Source: JBBIJR01 sp037445875
GTDB taxonomy: Bacteria > CLD3 > SB21
Assembly: GCA_037445875.1 (NCBI GenBank)
Contig: JBBIJR010000001.1
Location: forward strand, 44,469-108,468
Length of the DNA stretch: 64,000 bases
Direction: 5' to 3'
Shown here: positions 16,021 through 24,379 of the stretch, piece after piece
How the letters are laid out: the number at the start of each line of letters is the position of its first letter
How positions within the stretch are numbered: position 1 is the stretch's first letter
The notes under the pieces: generated by a model
Database searches by the model: none
What the model saw: the letters and a program-made list of their open reading frames with translations, nothing else
What the model was told of the DNA's origin: nothing
Made by a program: the position numbers and the translations under genes

Positions 16021-17905
16021 GTGCGCACGTCCGTGAAGGCTATCCGACCGGTCTGGATTTGGGCGATTGCGCTCCCGACGGTGGTCTGGATCGGACAGGA
16101 TCTTCAGAGTCAAGTCCGATACGCGACTTCAGTTACTAGCTTCAGTTCCGAGTACAACGCTTCGCCCGGTAACTGGTCCGCTTACCAGACAGTCGGCGCG
16201 CCCAACACATACCCGTCCTATGGCGACCTCAGTACGGCCTGGGCCAGCCTGACCGCCGACGGTCAGCGGGAGTTCCTCGAGTTGAGCTACGCCTTCCCTC
16301 CGCCTTCCCCGATCACAACCATTCGAATCTACGAGACCTTCAATCCGGGTGCGGTGGATACCGTCTACGTGAAGAACCCGGGGACCGGACAGTGGGTGAA
16401 AGTGTGGGAAGGTACGGCCAGTCCGGCCCCCGCAGCGGCCAGGATCTTCACCGTGAATTTTCCGGTAACTGCTTTCAACGTGGGGCAGATCCGCATTGCT
16501 CTGAATTCTCCGGCCGTTGCCGGCTGGAACGAAATCGATGCCGTCGGAATCTCGAACGATACCGATCCCACGAAATATCACGGAGGCGCGTACGATGGAC
16601 ACGACGATATCATTGCATCTTTTTCCAACCTGGACGGCGTTTCCCCTGCATCGGCAAAATTCCTGGGGGGGGTCGTTCGACGGCTTCTCGGAGGTATCGT
16701 CGGCGTTTGGCGCACTCGACGGGACAGCCCCGTCCGCCGCGAAGTTCATCGGTGGATCCTATGACGGACAGGACGAGGAAGTGGGCGCTTTTGCGTCGCT
16801 GGACGGTATTCCGCCCAACATCGTCAAATTCCGCGGTGGTTCCCATGACGGCCATGCGCTGCTCTCCGGCAGTCTGTCGGGCTTCAATGGCGGCACTCCT
16901 TCCGCTTCCAAATTCCACGGCGGCTCCTACGATGGCCATTCTCAGATCGCCTCTCGCGGGCTGGGATTCAACGGCGACACGGCAAGTCTGGCCAAGTTCT
17001 ACGGAGGACCTCATGACGGCTTCGCCCATCTGGCTTCTGCGTTCGGAAATCTGATGGGTGTGTCGCCGACCCTGTCGAAGTACGTGGGTGGCTACGATGA
17101 CGGATACACATTGTCTACTTCCGGACTGACGTACTTTGCAGGACCACCCGATCCGTCCAAGTACCTCGGCGGCATCGATGACGGCTACGCGCAGTTGGTC
17201 GGCCCGTTCTCCAATTTCGCCGGCCTGTCACCCTCGATAACCAAGTACGCGGGTGGTCCGGGGGACGGCTACGGGTTCGAATTCTCCGAAATCGACATTT
17301 CGCTGCCGGTGGAACTGGCGTCCTTTCAAGTAGCGGTCATACCCGGGCGCGGCGTCGTGAGACTCCAATGGCGCACGGAATCGGAAATCGACAACGCATA
17401 CTGGTTGGTCATGCGGCGAACGGCTTCGGACTCTCTCCGCACCGTCACCCAACTTCGCGGCATGGGCACGAAAGCGTCGTCAACCGAATACGAGTGGACG
17501 GACCGTGAACTGGAACTCGACACACTGTATTACTACCGCCTGGCTGATGTTTCGTATAACGGCTCGATCACGCACCATGACGAACTGGCCGTACGTGTGG
17601 ACGCTCCGGACGAGGTAGAGCTGTTCGGCAACTTCCCCAATCCATTCAATCCCGAAACGTCCATCCGGTTTGCCCTTCCGCGGAAAGCCGAAGTCTATCT
17701 CGTTGTTTACAATTCTCTGGGCCAGCAGGTGAAGGTCCTCTCGAGTCGGAGCTTCTCCGCAGGGTTCCATACCCTTCGCTGGGACGGCACCAACGAGTCC
17801 GGCCGATTCGTGTCGAGCGGTGTGTACCTCTATCGCTTGCTGATCCGATTGTCCGATCCCCCACAGCGCCGGATCCGCACCGGCCGTATGATGCTCGTAC
17901 GTTGA
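16021..17905 (+). CDS. T9SS-exported protein with nine GGxxDG repeats, frameshifted at a G8 tract
   Basis: A GTG start (16021) leads into a signal-like N-terminus (VWIWAIALPTVVWIG) and a galactose-binding-like beta domain (about residues 35-180). Nine tandem repeats of about 26-30 residues follow, each built on K-(F/Y)-x-G-G-x-x-D-G-(H/F/Y), then a fibronectin-like domain and a type A sorting domain (FPNPFNPETSIRFALP...GVYLYRL). Within repeat 2 the frame shifts at eight Gs (16665-16672); seven Gs would restore one frame of about 628 residues. As written, translation stops at 16764. The repeats resemble putative surface or adhesin repeats of this phylum. Phase variation or a sequencing indel are the two explanations. 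Confidence 0.8.
16573..17276 (+). repeat. nine tandem GGxxDG coding repeats
   Basis: Nine units start at the Lys codons of KYHGGAYDGH, KFLGGSFDGF, KFIGGSYDGQ, KFRGGSHDGH, KFHGGSYDGH, KFYGGPHDGF, KYVGGYDDGY, KYLGGIDDGY and KYAGGPGDGY. DNA identity between units is modest, so the array is old and under protein-level constraint rather than a recent expansion. Confidence 0.85.
16665..16672 (+). other. G8 homopolymer that shifts the frame of the repeat protein
   Basis: Eight consecutive G residues between CT and TCGTTCGAC. With eight, the frame leaves the repeat reading (GGVVRRLL); with seven it reads GGSFDGFSE and joins the downstream 400 residues without a stop. Such tracts slip during replication and are also a common place for sequencing errors. 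Confidence 0.85.
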
Positions 17906-17907
17906 AA

Positions 17908-17949
17908 TGTCAAGAATTATCTCTTGTTTTCTTGATTGTATTCTTGACA
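17908..17949 (+). promoter_or_regulatory. inverted-repeat operator upstream of vapBC
   Basis: TGTCAAGAA (17908-17916) and TTCTTGACA (17941-17949) are a perfect 9-bp inverted repeat with centres 33 bp apart, about three helical turns. The right arm contains the -35 box of the vapB promoter. Ribbon-helix-helix antitoxins normally bind such palindromes and repress their own operon, so this is the likely VapB operator. Confidence 0.65.
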
Positions 17950-17972
17950 AGGCTACGTTCTTTTCTTACCTT
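17944..17972 (+). promoter_or_regulatory. vapBC promoter
   Basis: TTGACA (17944-17949), a 17-bp spacer, TACCTT (17967-17972). The -35 lies inside the right operator arm. A leader of about 20 bases to ATG 18000 is predicted. Confidence 0.6.
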
Positions 17973-17999
17973 TCCCAAGAGTCAAACGCGGCCGCTGCC

Positions 18000-18260
18000 A
18001 TGCCACGACGCACCTACAAGAAGATCAAGATCGGAACTATGCTGGGGAAAAAGGCCCTGGAAAAACTTAAGGAACAGGCTGTCCGCGAAGGCCGCTCCAT
18101 GAGTGCCGTGCTTGAGACCGCGATTCTAAGTTACGAGTCGACGGAGCAGACAGCCAGGGTATTGAGCCGACAGGCCCTGGAGCGGTTTCTCGATCTTCGC
18201 TTCAACCTCTCCCTCGCAGATTGGAAGACGATCCTCGAGGAAGATTTCTACGAGCAATGA
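18000..18260 (+). CDS. vapB: ribbon-helix-helix antitoxin, VapB-like
   Basis: 86 residues from ATG 18000. The frame is open from 17907, but the promoter and operator lie inside that extension, so the short start is correct. The N-terminal part has a basic strand and two helices (KKIKIGTMLGKKALEKLKEQAVREGRSMSAVLETAILSY cut into strand, helix, turn 'GRS', helix), typical of CopG/Arc DNA-binding domains. The acidic C-terminal end (SLADWKTILEEDFYEQ) would wrap the toxin. It overlaps vapC by 4 bp (ATGA). It should neutralise VapC and repress the operon through the palindrome at 17908-17949. Confidence 0.8.
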   Translation: MPRRTYKKIKIGTMLGKKALEKLKEQAVREGRSMSAVLETAILSYESTEQTARVLSRQALERFLDLRFNLSLADWKTILEEDFYEQ

Positions 18261-18757
18261 TGCTGGATGACATTCGAGACGGCCAGCTCGTCTTGATTGA
18301 CGCCAACATCGTGCTTTATGCGATAAGCCGGGCATCCGGTCAGTGCGCCGCTTTCTTGCGCCGAGTAGCCAATCGTGACGTTGTGGGGACCATACCCGTT
18401 ATCCAGTGGGCTGAAATCATGCATCGTTTGATGATTGCAGAGGCCAGAGATCATGCCTGGATATCGGGCACAAACCCGGCCAGCCAACTATCCAGCCAGC
18501 CCCATCGCATTCGAGCGCTCAGAAGATATGCTGAGGCTGTAAGAGACCTGATGGCGTCTGGAATACAGGTGGAGCCCGTCGAGAGGGATGACCTCTTGTC
18601 TGCCCTGCACCTTCAGAAGCAGTGGGGTCTTATGACGAACGACGCGCTCCTCGTGGCCGTGGCTGAACGCATGCGGGTCGTTGCAGTGGCCAGCGCCGAT
18701 CGCCGACTGGCTGACATTGATTTTCTACGAGTGTACGCCCCGAGCGACTTGGCCTAA
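18257..18757 (+). CDS. vapC: PIN-domain ribonuclease toxin, VapC-like
   Basis: 166 residues from ATG 18257 (overlapping the antitoxin stop). It has PIN-fold acidic residues in order: LIDANIVLY (first Asp), WAEIMHRL (Glu), MTNDALLVAVAE (Asp) and VASADRRLADI (Asp). VapC toxins cut tRNA or rRNA when freed from VapB; the target cannot be read from sequence. It is somewhat longer than typical VapC (about 130-140 residues), with an extra segment near AWISGTNPASQLSSQ. The pair sits between a frameshifted surface protein and a small secreted protein. Confidence 0.85.
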   Translation: MMLDDIRDGQLVLIDANIVLYAISRASGQCAAFLRRVANRDVVGTIPVIQWAEIMHRLMIAEARDHAWISGTNPASQLSSQPHRIRALRRYAEAVRDLMASGIQVEPVERDDLLSALHLQKQWGLMTNDALLVAVAERMRVVAVASADRRLADIDFLRVYAPSDLA

Positions 18758-18831
18758 AGCCTGCGGACTGCTTGCTCCTGTGGTCAATCGGCCGTACATT
18801 CTGCAAAACGGCCTGCCATTCGGAGACCACC

Positions 18832-19209
18832 ATGATCCGTTCAACTATTCTTGCACTTTCTCTCGTTGCCAGCTTGCCCCAACCGTACTGGCTGGACGGC
18901 ACCTGGACCGGAACCGGCTACCAACTCGGTACCCACGGTACCTGGGCCATCCGGCTCACATGCACGCCCGCCCGCGGAGAGTATTCCGTGCAATATCCGT
19001 CGCTAAGCTGCGGCGGTTACTTGCAGCCGGTTTCTGTGGAGGAGAACCGTGTGGAGTTCATCGAGTATATCACGTACGGTACAGAGTCCTGCATCCAGGG
19101 CGGCACACTCGTGATCACGCGCGTCGACCAGCGGCACATCACGTACTCGTACTTCATGCCCGGCACCAACCAGGTCGAGGCGTTTTCGACGCTCACTCGG
19201 GAACCGTAA
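18832..19209 (+). CDS. small secreted protein, unknown function
   Basis: 125 residues from ATG 18832, which has GGAGA six bases upstream and begins a signal peptide (MIRSTILALSLVASLPQ). The mature domain begins W-L-D-G-T-W-T-G-T-G-Y-Q and continues as antiparallel strands with four cysteines (LTC, LSCGG, ESC). The pattern is like small lipocalin-like or META-type beta proteins seen after signal peptides in many bacteria. No named family is recognised. It ends 12 bp before the dimethylargininase gene, so the two may share a transcript. Confidence 0.7.
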   Translation: MIRSTILALSLVASLPQPYWLDGTWTGTGYQLGTHGTWAIRLTCTPARGEYSVQYPSLSCGGYLQPVSVEENRVEFIEYITYGTESCIQGGTLVITRVDQRHITYSYFMPGTNQVEAFSTLTREP

Positions 19210-19221
19210 CGGCCGGATTCG

Positions 19222-20004
19222 GTGCCCGTCGCCATCACGCGTGAAGTTCCCTCGAGCCTGGATCGCTGCGAGCTCACGCACATCAAACGCCGACCGATCG
19301 ATGTTGTTCGCGCCCGCGAACAACATGCCGCGTATGAGCAGGCGCTGACCGATCTCGGCTGCAGGATCGTGAAGCTCCCCGAAGACGCCGGCATGCCGGA
19401 TTCCGTCTTTGTGGAGGACACGGCGGTGGTGGTTGACGAATGCGCCATCGTCGCGCGGCCCGGTGCACCGTCAAGAAGCCGGGAAACGGCTGACGTTGCC
19501 ACGGTCCTGAGACCTTTCAGGTCTGTGCACTCCATCGTCGAACCCGCGACACTGGACGGCGGCGATGTCCTGCGCATCGGCCGCAAGGTCTTCATTGGAG
19601 CGAGCCGTCGAACCAATCGCGACGGTGTCGCCCAGCTTCGCGCGATTCTGGAGCCGCGGGATTACCGCGTCATCGTTTGCACCGTGCGGGGGTGCCTTCA
19701 TCTCAAGTCCGCGGTAACGCAGGTTGGGCCCTCCACCGTGTTGATCAACCGGAACTGGACCGACGTTGCCGCATTCCGTGAATACGAGATCATCGACGTG
19801 GATCCCGACGAACCCCATGCGGCCAACGCCTTGTGGGTCCATGCAACGGTGGTCCATCCCGCGGCGTTCCCCCGAACCCGTGAACGACTGGAACGGGCCG
19901 GAGTTTTGGTACGTCCTGTCAATCTGTCCGAACTGGCCAAGGCAGAAGCCGGCGTCACTTGTTGCAGTTTGATCGTTCATGAGCCCAAACCGGGAGAGAA
20001 GTAG
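19222..20004 (+). CDS. ddaH: dimethylargininase (DDAH) family amidinohydrolase
   Basis: 260 residues with GTG start. It belongs to the pentein superfamily; DDAH hydrolyses methylated arginines to citrulline and methylamines. Visible parts include an early RRPIDVVRAREQHAAYEQAL helix, the substrate loop P-D-S-V-F-V-E-D-T-A-V-V, an L-D-G-G-D-V-L motif, catalytic His-160 in C-L-H-L-K-S-A and the nucleophile Cys-247 (or Cys-248) in G-V-T-C-C-S-L-I near the C-terminus. Length is normal for bacterial DDAH. Substrate could also be free arginine or another guanidine. Confidence 0.9.
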   Translation: MPVAITREVPSSLDRCELTHIKRRPIDVVRAREQHAAYEQALTDLGCRIVKLPEDAGMPDSVFVEDTAVVVDECAIVARPGAPSRSRETADVATVLRPFRSVHSIVEPATLDGGDVLRIGRKVFIGASRRTNRDGVAQLRAILEPRDYRVIVCTVRGCLHLKSAVTQVGPSTVLINRNWTDVAAFREYEIIDVDPDEPHAANALWVHATVVHPAAFPRTRERLERAGVLVRPVNLSELAKAEAGVTCCSLIVHEPKPGEK

Positions 20005-20165
20005 CCAGCGGCGATGTCGAGTCTCGCGACGACCTGCTCGTTCCGATCAACGGCTGGATCGTCATCCAGAGGAATCGCGAAAGTCCACAATTACCCGCCC
20101 GAACGCGTGTGGATCTATGAAGGAAATCGTTGTCCGCTGCCCTGTTCAAAATTCACGGAGGAGGT

Positions 20166-21217
20166 ATGGGGAAAGCGATCGCCCTACTATTTCTGCTGAC
20201 GGCGTCCGCCGTTGCACAGTATGACGGATCCTATTCCGAGGTCTTCTTCGGCCGCCAGCCGAGTGCCCGCGTCGAAGCGATGGGCCGGGGTTCAGTCGCT
20301 TTGTTCGCCGACGGTTTCTCATCCTTCTACAATCCGGCTCTGCTCTCCGAAGTCGGGAAGGCGACTGTGAGCCTGAGCGACGCCCGGCCCTATTACCTGC
20401 TCGACAAGGCCCTATACGTTCGTTGGGGGATCCTGGCGCGTTCGACCGCGTGTGGTTCTGGGAACAAGTCTTTTTCACTTCGACGCCGGCCCCTCACGCG
20501 ACATACTCGATTCGACCGGTAACGTAATCGGAATCGCTGACCCCTGGAACACCACAGTGACCCTGTCCGCAACGACAACGCTTTCGAAGAATCTTTCCAT
20601 GGGTGTTTCCCTGAATCGGCTGACCGATCACGTGAGAGATGGCTCGGACGCTCTCTCCTCCGCTGAGGCAAACGCCTACACTATGGACATTGGTCTGCTG
20701 TTTGGTCGTACATTCGGCGACCATATCGTGCGGGTGGGGCTCGCCTGCCTTAACGTTTTCTCGGAGCGATTTGACTATGGGTCGTGGACAGCCGACTGGG
20801 ATATGCCGCGGCCGCTCCGCGTCGGCATCAGTCTGGAACGACTATCGATTCCACGGCGAACTCCGCACACTGAGCACGACGGTCCACGTACAGTACGAGG
20901 ATGTGACCAACTACCGGTACTTCACATCGTGGGGCGGTGGTGTAGAAGCAAACATCATGGAAGTGGTAGCGCTTCGATACGGATACTATCGATTCACCGT
21001 GGACGATCTTGGAAGCCGCACAAACAAGAACCAGATGGGAAAGAACACGTTTGGAGTAGGGGTCTGCGTCCCACTCAATCGTTTCTCATCTGTTCCCTTG
21101 AGTGTTGGTTTCGATGCAGTCGCCATGCAACAGCCCAGCGCAGCGACGACATTCGACGACTGGGACAATTTCAAGGTCTACAGCGTGACGCTGCGCTGGA
21201 TCGCCGGGAGTCATTGA
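20166..21217 (+). pseudogene. PorV/PorQ-like outer-membrane protein gene with two frameshifts
   Basis: GGAGGT precedes ATG 20166 and a signal peptide (MGKAIALLFLLTASAVAQ). Frame 1 carries the family start (F-F-G-R-Q-P-S-A-R-V-E-A-M-G-R-G-S, F-Y-N-P-A-L-L-S). Between about 20410 and 20460 the sensible reading moves to a second frame (GTSLFHFDAGPSRD...LRVGIS). Near 20830-20850 it moves to a third (WNDYRFHGELRT...) that ends VYSVTLRWIAGSH. Joined, these make one barrel of about 350 residues of the kind that holds T9SS cargo. Two independent 1-bp shifts suggest decay, although indel errors would look the same. Confidence 0.7.
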
Positions 21218-21352
21218 GACCATCTTCCACGTCGAACCCGGCGTCATGCGGTGGAAGTTTGCGAAGAGGGCGCGTCTCCGCATACGTCGCGGCCGCGGCC
21301 AGCAAGAGCCGCGGTTACTTCTTTTCCGTCGACGAACTCGCGGGCGGAGCAC

Positions 21353-21787
21353 CTACCCGTTCTCGTCCATCCATCCTTTCTTCAGATCCGCTTCCGGCAC
21401 GCTGGACAGGTACGGCTTGATATCAAGGACCGGCGTGCCGTCGAGCATGTCGACCCCTTGCACGTGAAGCATGCGGCCTTCACGCCTCAGAATCCGCACA
21501 ACCGTGAGACCAATTGGATTAGGTCTGCGGGGAGAACGCGTGGAAAAGACTCCGTGCGGACGCGACGCCGTTGGCGGCTTGCTCATCAAGTCGTACCCTT
21601 CCGACCGGTCGAACACCCAGATCACGAACACGTGCGAGAATCCTTCGATATCCGTTAGTCCTTCCTCGTACTCGGGCAGCAGTTCAAGCCTCCCTTCCGC
21701 TTCGTGTTTCGCTCCCGGCCCTTTGGGAATTTGCGCCGTGTCCGAGTAAGGGCTTCGTACGTATCCGATCGATTTCATTGACAGCAT
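21353..21787 (-). CDS. trmO: TrmO-family tRNA methyltransferase (TsaA/YaeB fold)
   Basis: 144 residues from ATG 21787, chosen since AGGAG lies seven bases upstream. The family methylates N6-threonylcarbamoyladenosine at position 37 of certain tRNAs using S-adenosylmethionine. Characteristic blocks are I-G-Y-V-R-S-P-Y, G-F-S-H-V-F-V-I-W, S-P-R-R-P-N-P-I-G-L-T-V-V and L-D-G-T-P-V-L-D-I-K-P-Y. It is the short form of the family, lacking the C-terminal extension of E. coli TrmO. Its start region lies within the upstream methyltransferase gene (104-bp overlap). Confidence 0.85.
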   Translation of the reverse strand: MLSMKSIGYVRSPYSDTAQIPKGPGAKHEAEGRLELLPEYEEGLTDIEGFSHVFVIWVFDRSEGYDLMSKPPTASRPHGVFSTRSPRRPNPIGLTVVRILRREGRMLHVQGVDMLDGTPVLDIKPYLSSVPEADLKKGWMDENG

Positions 21788-22415
21788 GCGGTTCTCCTGC
21801 GTTGCGGATGCGGGCCGATGGTACATCCTCGGAGGGTGCCGATGTGCGCCACTTCTTCAATAGTATAGACAGGCTTCGCCTGATCTCGACGGTGGACTCG
21901 ATGCGGAGTCCGGCGTCCTGCGCGAGGGCGAGTGAATGCTCGAAATCCCGTTTCGACACATGTCCTTTCGGCTCCGAGAACAGAAGGAGCGCGCCGGGTT
22001 TCATCGCACGATGGATCTCGGCAAAAAGACGGCCTCGATCGGGAACTTCGTGAACCATGGCAAACGCCAGACCGAAATCGATCTTGCCGTCATACTCCCG
22101 GATGTGAAGGGATTGCTCCGACGCTTTGATCGTCACGATGCGATCGAGCACGCCAGCTTTTTGGGCGCGCTGCCTGAGTTTTTGCAGCATCTTCTCCTGG
22201 ATGTCCACGCAGATCACTTTTCCGTTCGGCCCGACCCGCCGTGCGAGCGTAAGCGTGAAATAGCCCATTCCCGGACCGACCTCGAGTACCGCCATGCCCT
22301 CGCGCACGTAAGGACCAAGAACTTGCTCCGGAGGGTGGCTGAATTTCCTGAACGGGATGAGCAGAAGGTATCCCACCCACCAGGGACAGACGTGCGGTGT
22401 GCGTTCCTTCTTCAT
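21684..22415 (-). CDS. class I SAM-dependent methyltransferase with run-on C-terminus
   Basis: 243 residues. The Rossmann core shows motif I as V-L-E-V-G-P-G-M-G-Y-F-T, then V-I-C-V-D-I-Q (acidic loop), an A-F-A-M-V-H-E-V-P-D motif and L-L-F-S-E-P-K-G. The substrate is unknown; the 'P-F-R-K-F-S-H-P-P-E-Q-V-L-G-P-Y-V' lead is typical of a small-molecule subgroup. The fold should end around L-S-I-L-L-K-K; the last 50 or so residues are polar, unstructured and overlap trmO out of frame by 104 bp. This suggests that the original stop has been lost. It lies 28 bp after the secreted protein gene. Confidence 0.8.
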   Translation of the reverse strand: MKKERTPHVCPWWVGYLLLIPFRKFSHPPEQVLGPYVREGMAVLEVGPGMGYFTLTLARRVGPNGKVICVDIQEKMLQKLRQRAQKAGVLDRIVTIKASEQSLHIREYDGKIDFGLAFAMVHEVPDRGRLFAEIHRAMKPGALLLFSEPKGHVSKRDFEHSLALAQDAGLRIESTVEIRRSLSILLKKWRTSAPSEDVPSARIRNAGEPHAVNEIDRIRTKPLLGHGANSQRAGSETRSGREA

Positions 22416-22443
22416 GGTTGAATGCCGTTTCGATGCGTCCTGT

Positions 22444-22863
22444 CTACTCGTCCTGATCGATGAACCATGCTTCGAGCCCGGGAGGTCGCGTCTCGTCTTC
22501 AGGGGAATAAATGTAGCCGGACAGGCGGCCGTAGTTGTCCAGATCGCCTGCGATCAGAAATGTTCCCTCGAGCGCTCGTCCGCCGTCGATGAACCGGATT
22601 CGCAACACCTTGATCCGGTCCGACGTCACCGGCACGATCCTCCCGGTTCCCTGTACCGTCACGCCTCCCACGGTACGTTCAATGTCGAGGAGGCTGTCGC
22701 CCATGGATACCACGACGGTCCCGGTATAAGTGGCGATGGAATCGGGATACCGGCCGATCATCTGGTATCGCCCAACAAGAAAACCGTAAAGGTCTTCATC
22801 CTGCGCCGTCAAGGAAAACGGTACGGCCAGAACTGCGATCATCATGAATAGCGAAGTCTTCAT
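22444..22863 (-). CDS. small secreted protein, unknown function
   Basis: 139 residues with a signal peptide (MKTSLFMMIAVLAVPFSLTAQ). The mature part looks like a lipocalin-like small barrel: Y-Q-M-I-G-R-Y-P-D, a G-T-V-V-V-S-M-G-D strand, V-T-V-Q-G-T-G-R-I and a G-T-F-L-I-A-G-D-L strand. No cysteines remain in the mature part. It is first in a minus-strand run with the methyltransferase and trmO, behind a good promoter at 22889-22917. No family name is recognised. Confidence 0.7.
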   Translation of the reverse strand: MKTSLFMMIAVLAVPFSLTAQDEDLYGFLVGRYQMIGRYPDSIATYTGTVVVSMGDSLLDIERTVGGVTVQGTGRIVPVTSDRIKVLRIRFIDGGRALEGTFLIAGDLDNYGRLSGYIYSPEDETRPPGLEAWFIDQDE

Positions 22864-22888
22864 GCGATTCCTCGTTGACGATTACATA

Positions 22889-22917
22889 AACGTAAGTAAA
22901 GTGAGTGAAGTTATCAA
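22889..22917 (-). promoter_or_regulatory. promoter for the 22863 operon
   Basis: On the minus strand: TTGATA (22917-22912), a 17-bp spacer, TACGTT (22894-22889). The leader to ATG 22863 would be about 20 bases. Confidence 0.55.
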
Positions 22918-22934
22918 GGCAGGAGGGAGCTAAT

Positions 22935-22963
22935 TTGTTTGTTGAGCGCGAAGTCTGTACATT
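22935..22963 (+). promoter_or_regulatory. promoter for the membrane protein at 23044
   Basis: TTGTTT (22935-22940), 17 bp, TACATT (22958-22963). It lies back to back with the minus-strand promoter at 22889-22917. Confidence 0.45.
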
Positions 22964-23043
22964 GTCTCGGCGGTTCTTTTGGCGAATCCGGCCCAGTCGC
23001 CCATGATAGGGGACGAAAAGATCACTACATTGAGGAGTAACCT

Positions 23044-23529
23044 ATGGAAGAAGACGCTGAGGATCCAGAATACAACCGTAGCGAGACAATCAATGGATTG
23101 CTCCAAACGGTGTGGCTCATCAATATGCTTCCTCTGGGCATTGCCATGTTCTTTTTCAGCAGTATCGCGTTCGCAGTGACCTTCCCGTTGAGCATTGTCG
23201 TGTGGATCGCTTTCGGCAAAAGGCCCATTCATCGGACGCCGCCTGCCAATTTCTTTTTCCTTCTATTCTGGGGGGCCTACATGAATGTCCCCCTGCACTC
23301 GGAGATGAAGTTCACTCGCATCGTCTTTTATTTGATGAGCGATTTTCGAATGGTTGTGGACAACCCCTACAGAGATCTTTTTCGCCTGCTCGTCCGGGGC
23401 AGGGCGCATCCCGCGGCAGGATTTGCATATCCTCCGCTCGCACGACTGGCGGGACTTGCCATGTACGCGCTCTCCGTCATGCCCTTCATTTCATTGGGCT
23501 GGGGGATTTACGGTGCGACGGCTGGCTGA
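23044..23529 (+). CDS. small integral membrane protein, unknown function
   Basis: 161 residues, start backed by GAGGAG. After an acidic cytosolic N-terminus (MEEDAEDPEYNRSE) there are hydrophobic segments at about 19-37, 40-58 and 70-85, an amphipathic loop (MVVDNPYRDLFRLLVRGRAH) and a last segment at about 133-157. This gives three or four membrane helices. I do not recognise the family. It stands alone and is convergent with the SDR gene. Confidence 0.7.
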   Translation: MEEDAEDPEYNRSETINGLLQTVWLINMLPLGIAMFFFSSIAFAVTFPLSIVVWIAFGKRPIHRTPPANFFFLLFWGAYMNVPLHSEMKFTRIVFYLMSDFRMVVDNPYRDLFRLLVRGRAHPAAGFAYPPLARLAGLAMYALSVMPFISLGWGIYGATAG

Positions 23530-23662
23530 ACCGGTCTTCAAGCAACAACGGCGGTGTCAAGCATCTCTCAGTCTACAATGGCCATCCACCAAGGACGGCG
23601 TTGCTTTTCCTTCGATCTTGTGTCGGAGGTTCTCTCGCTCCGATGCGCCGGTTTCTTTTCTT

Positions 23663-24361
23663 CTATGGGTTGGTCGGGCGGATATCGATTTCGCTGATCA
23701 TCGTACGCTGAGGCATTTTGAGAGCCGACACGACCGCCGCCGCAACGTCCTCGGGTTTGATCATGTTTTTCTTCCCGACATGCGGCGAGAACCCGGTATC
23801 CACGGAACCGGGGCATACGGACAACACGCGGACGCCGTTTTTTCGTTCTTCCAGCATCAGGCACTGGCTGAACGCCCGTAAGGCCCACTTCGTAGCCGCA
23901 TAACCGCTGCCATCCACGAAGGCGTTCTTGCCCGCGAGCGAGGCGATGTTGACGACGAAGCTTTCTTTGGCGGCGCGCAAGTGCGGCAGCGCGGCCTGCG
24001 TTGCGATGAATACGGCGCGCATGTTCACGCTGAACATCTCATCCCACTCCTCGGTCGAGAGTTCGGCCACGGGTTTGAAATAGCCCAGGCCGGCATTGTT
24101 GATGAGGATGTCCAACCGGCCGAATTGCTTTACCGCCGCCTGGACCATGGCTCGAACCTGCTGTTCGTCACGCATGTCCGCAGGAACAACGGCCGCGTCG
24201 GTCTTCATGGAACGAATTTCCCGTGCCGCATCTTCTAGTTCCCGAGTAGAACGTGCCGACAAGACGAGCCGGGCGCCTTCCCGGGCCAGGGCGACGGCGA
24301 TGGATCTCCCGATGCCGCGGCCGGCGCCGGTAACGAGGGCAATTTTGTTCTGGAGAGTCAA
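23663..24361 (-). CDS. short-chain dehydrogenase/reductase (FabG-like)
   Basis: 232 residues with the classical SDR elements: nucleotide-binding T-G-A-G-R-G-I-G (residues 11-18), I-N-N-A-G-L-G, an active-site Ser in V-N-I-A-S-L-A-G and Y-A-A-T-K (catalytic Tyr and Lys), then C-P-G-S-V-D-T-G. The family oxidises or reduces alcohols and ketones with NAD(P)H. The basic Arg after the second strand (SARSTREL) favours NADP(H). The exact substrate is unknown. It lies 18 bp after rho. Confidence 0.9.
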   Translation of the reverse strand: MTLQNKIALVTGAGRGIGRSIAVALAREGARLVLSARSTRELEDAAREIRSMKTDAAVVPADMRDEQQVRAMVQAAVKQFGRLDILINNAGLGYFKPVAELSTEEWDEMFSVNMRAVFIATQAALPHLRAAKESFVVNIASLAGKNAFVDGSGYAATKWALRAFSQCLMLEERKNGVRVLSVCPGSVDTGFSPHVGKKNMIKPEDVAAAVVSALKMPQRTMISEIDIRPTNP

Positions 24362-24379
24362 GGGGGCCAGGCGAGAGGC

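Noticed and set aside
16573..17276. CRISPR-like array
   Set aside because: The regular units are coding repeats in one protein frame with low DNA identity and no constant repeat/spacer structure; no cas genes are present.
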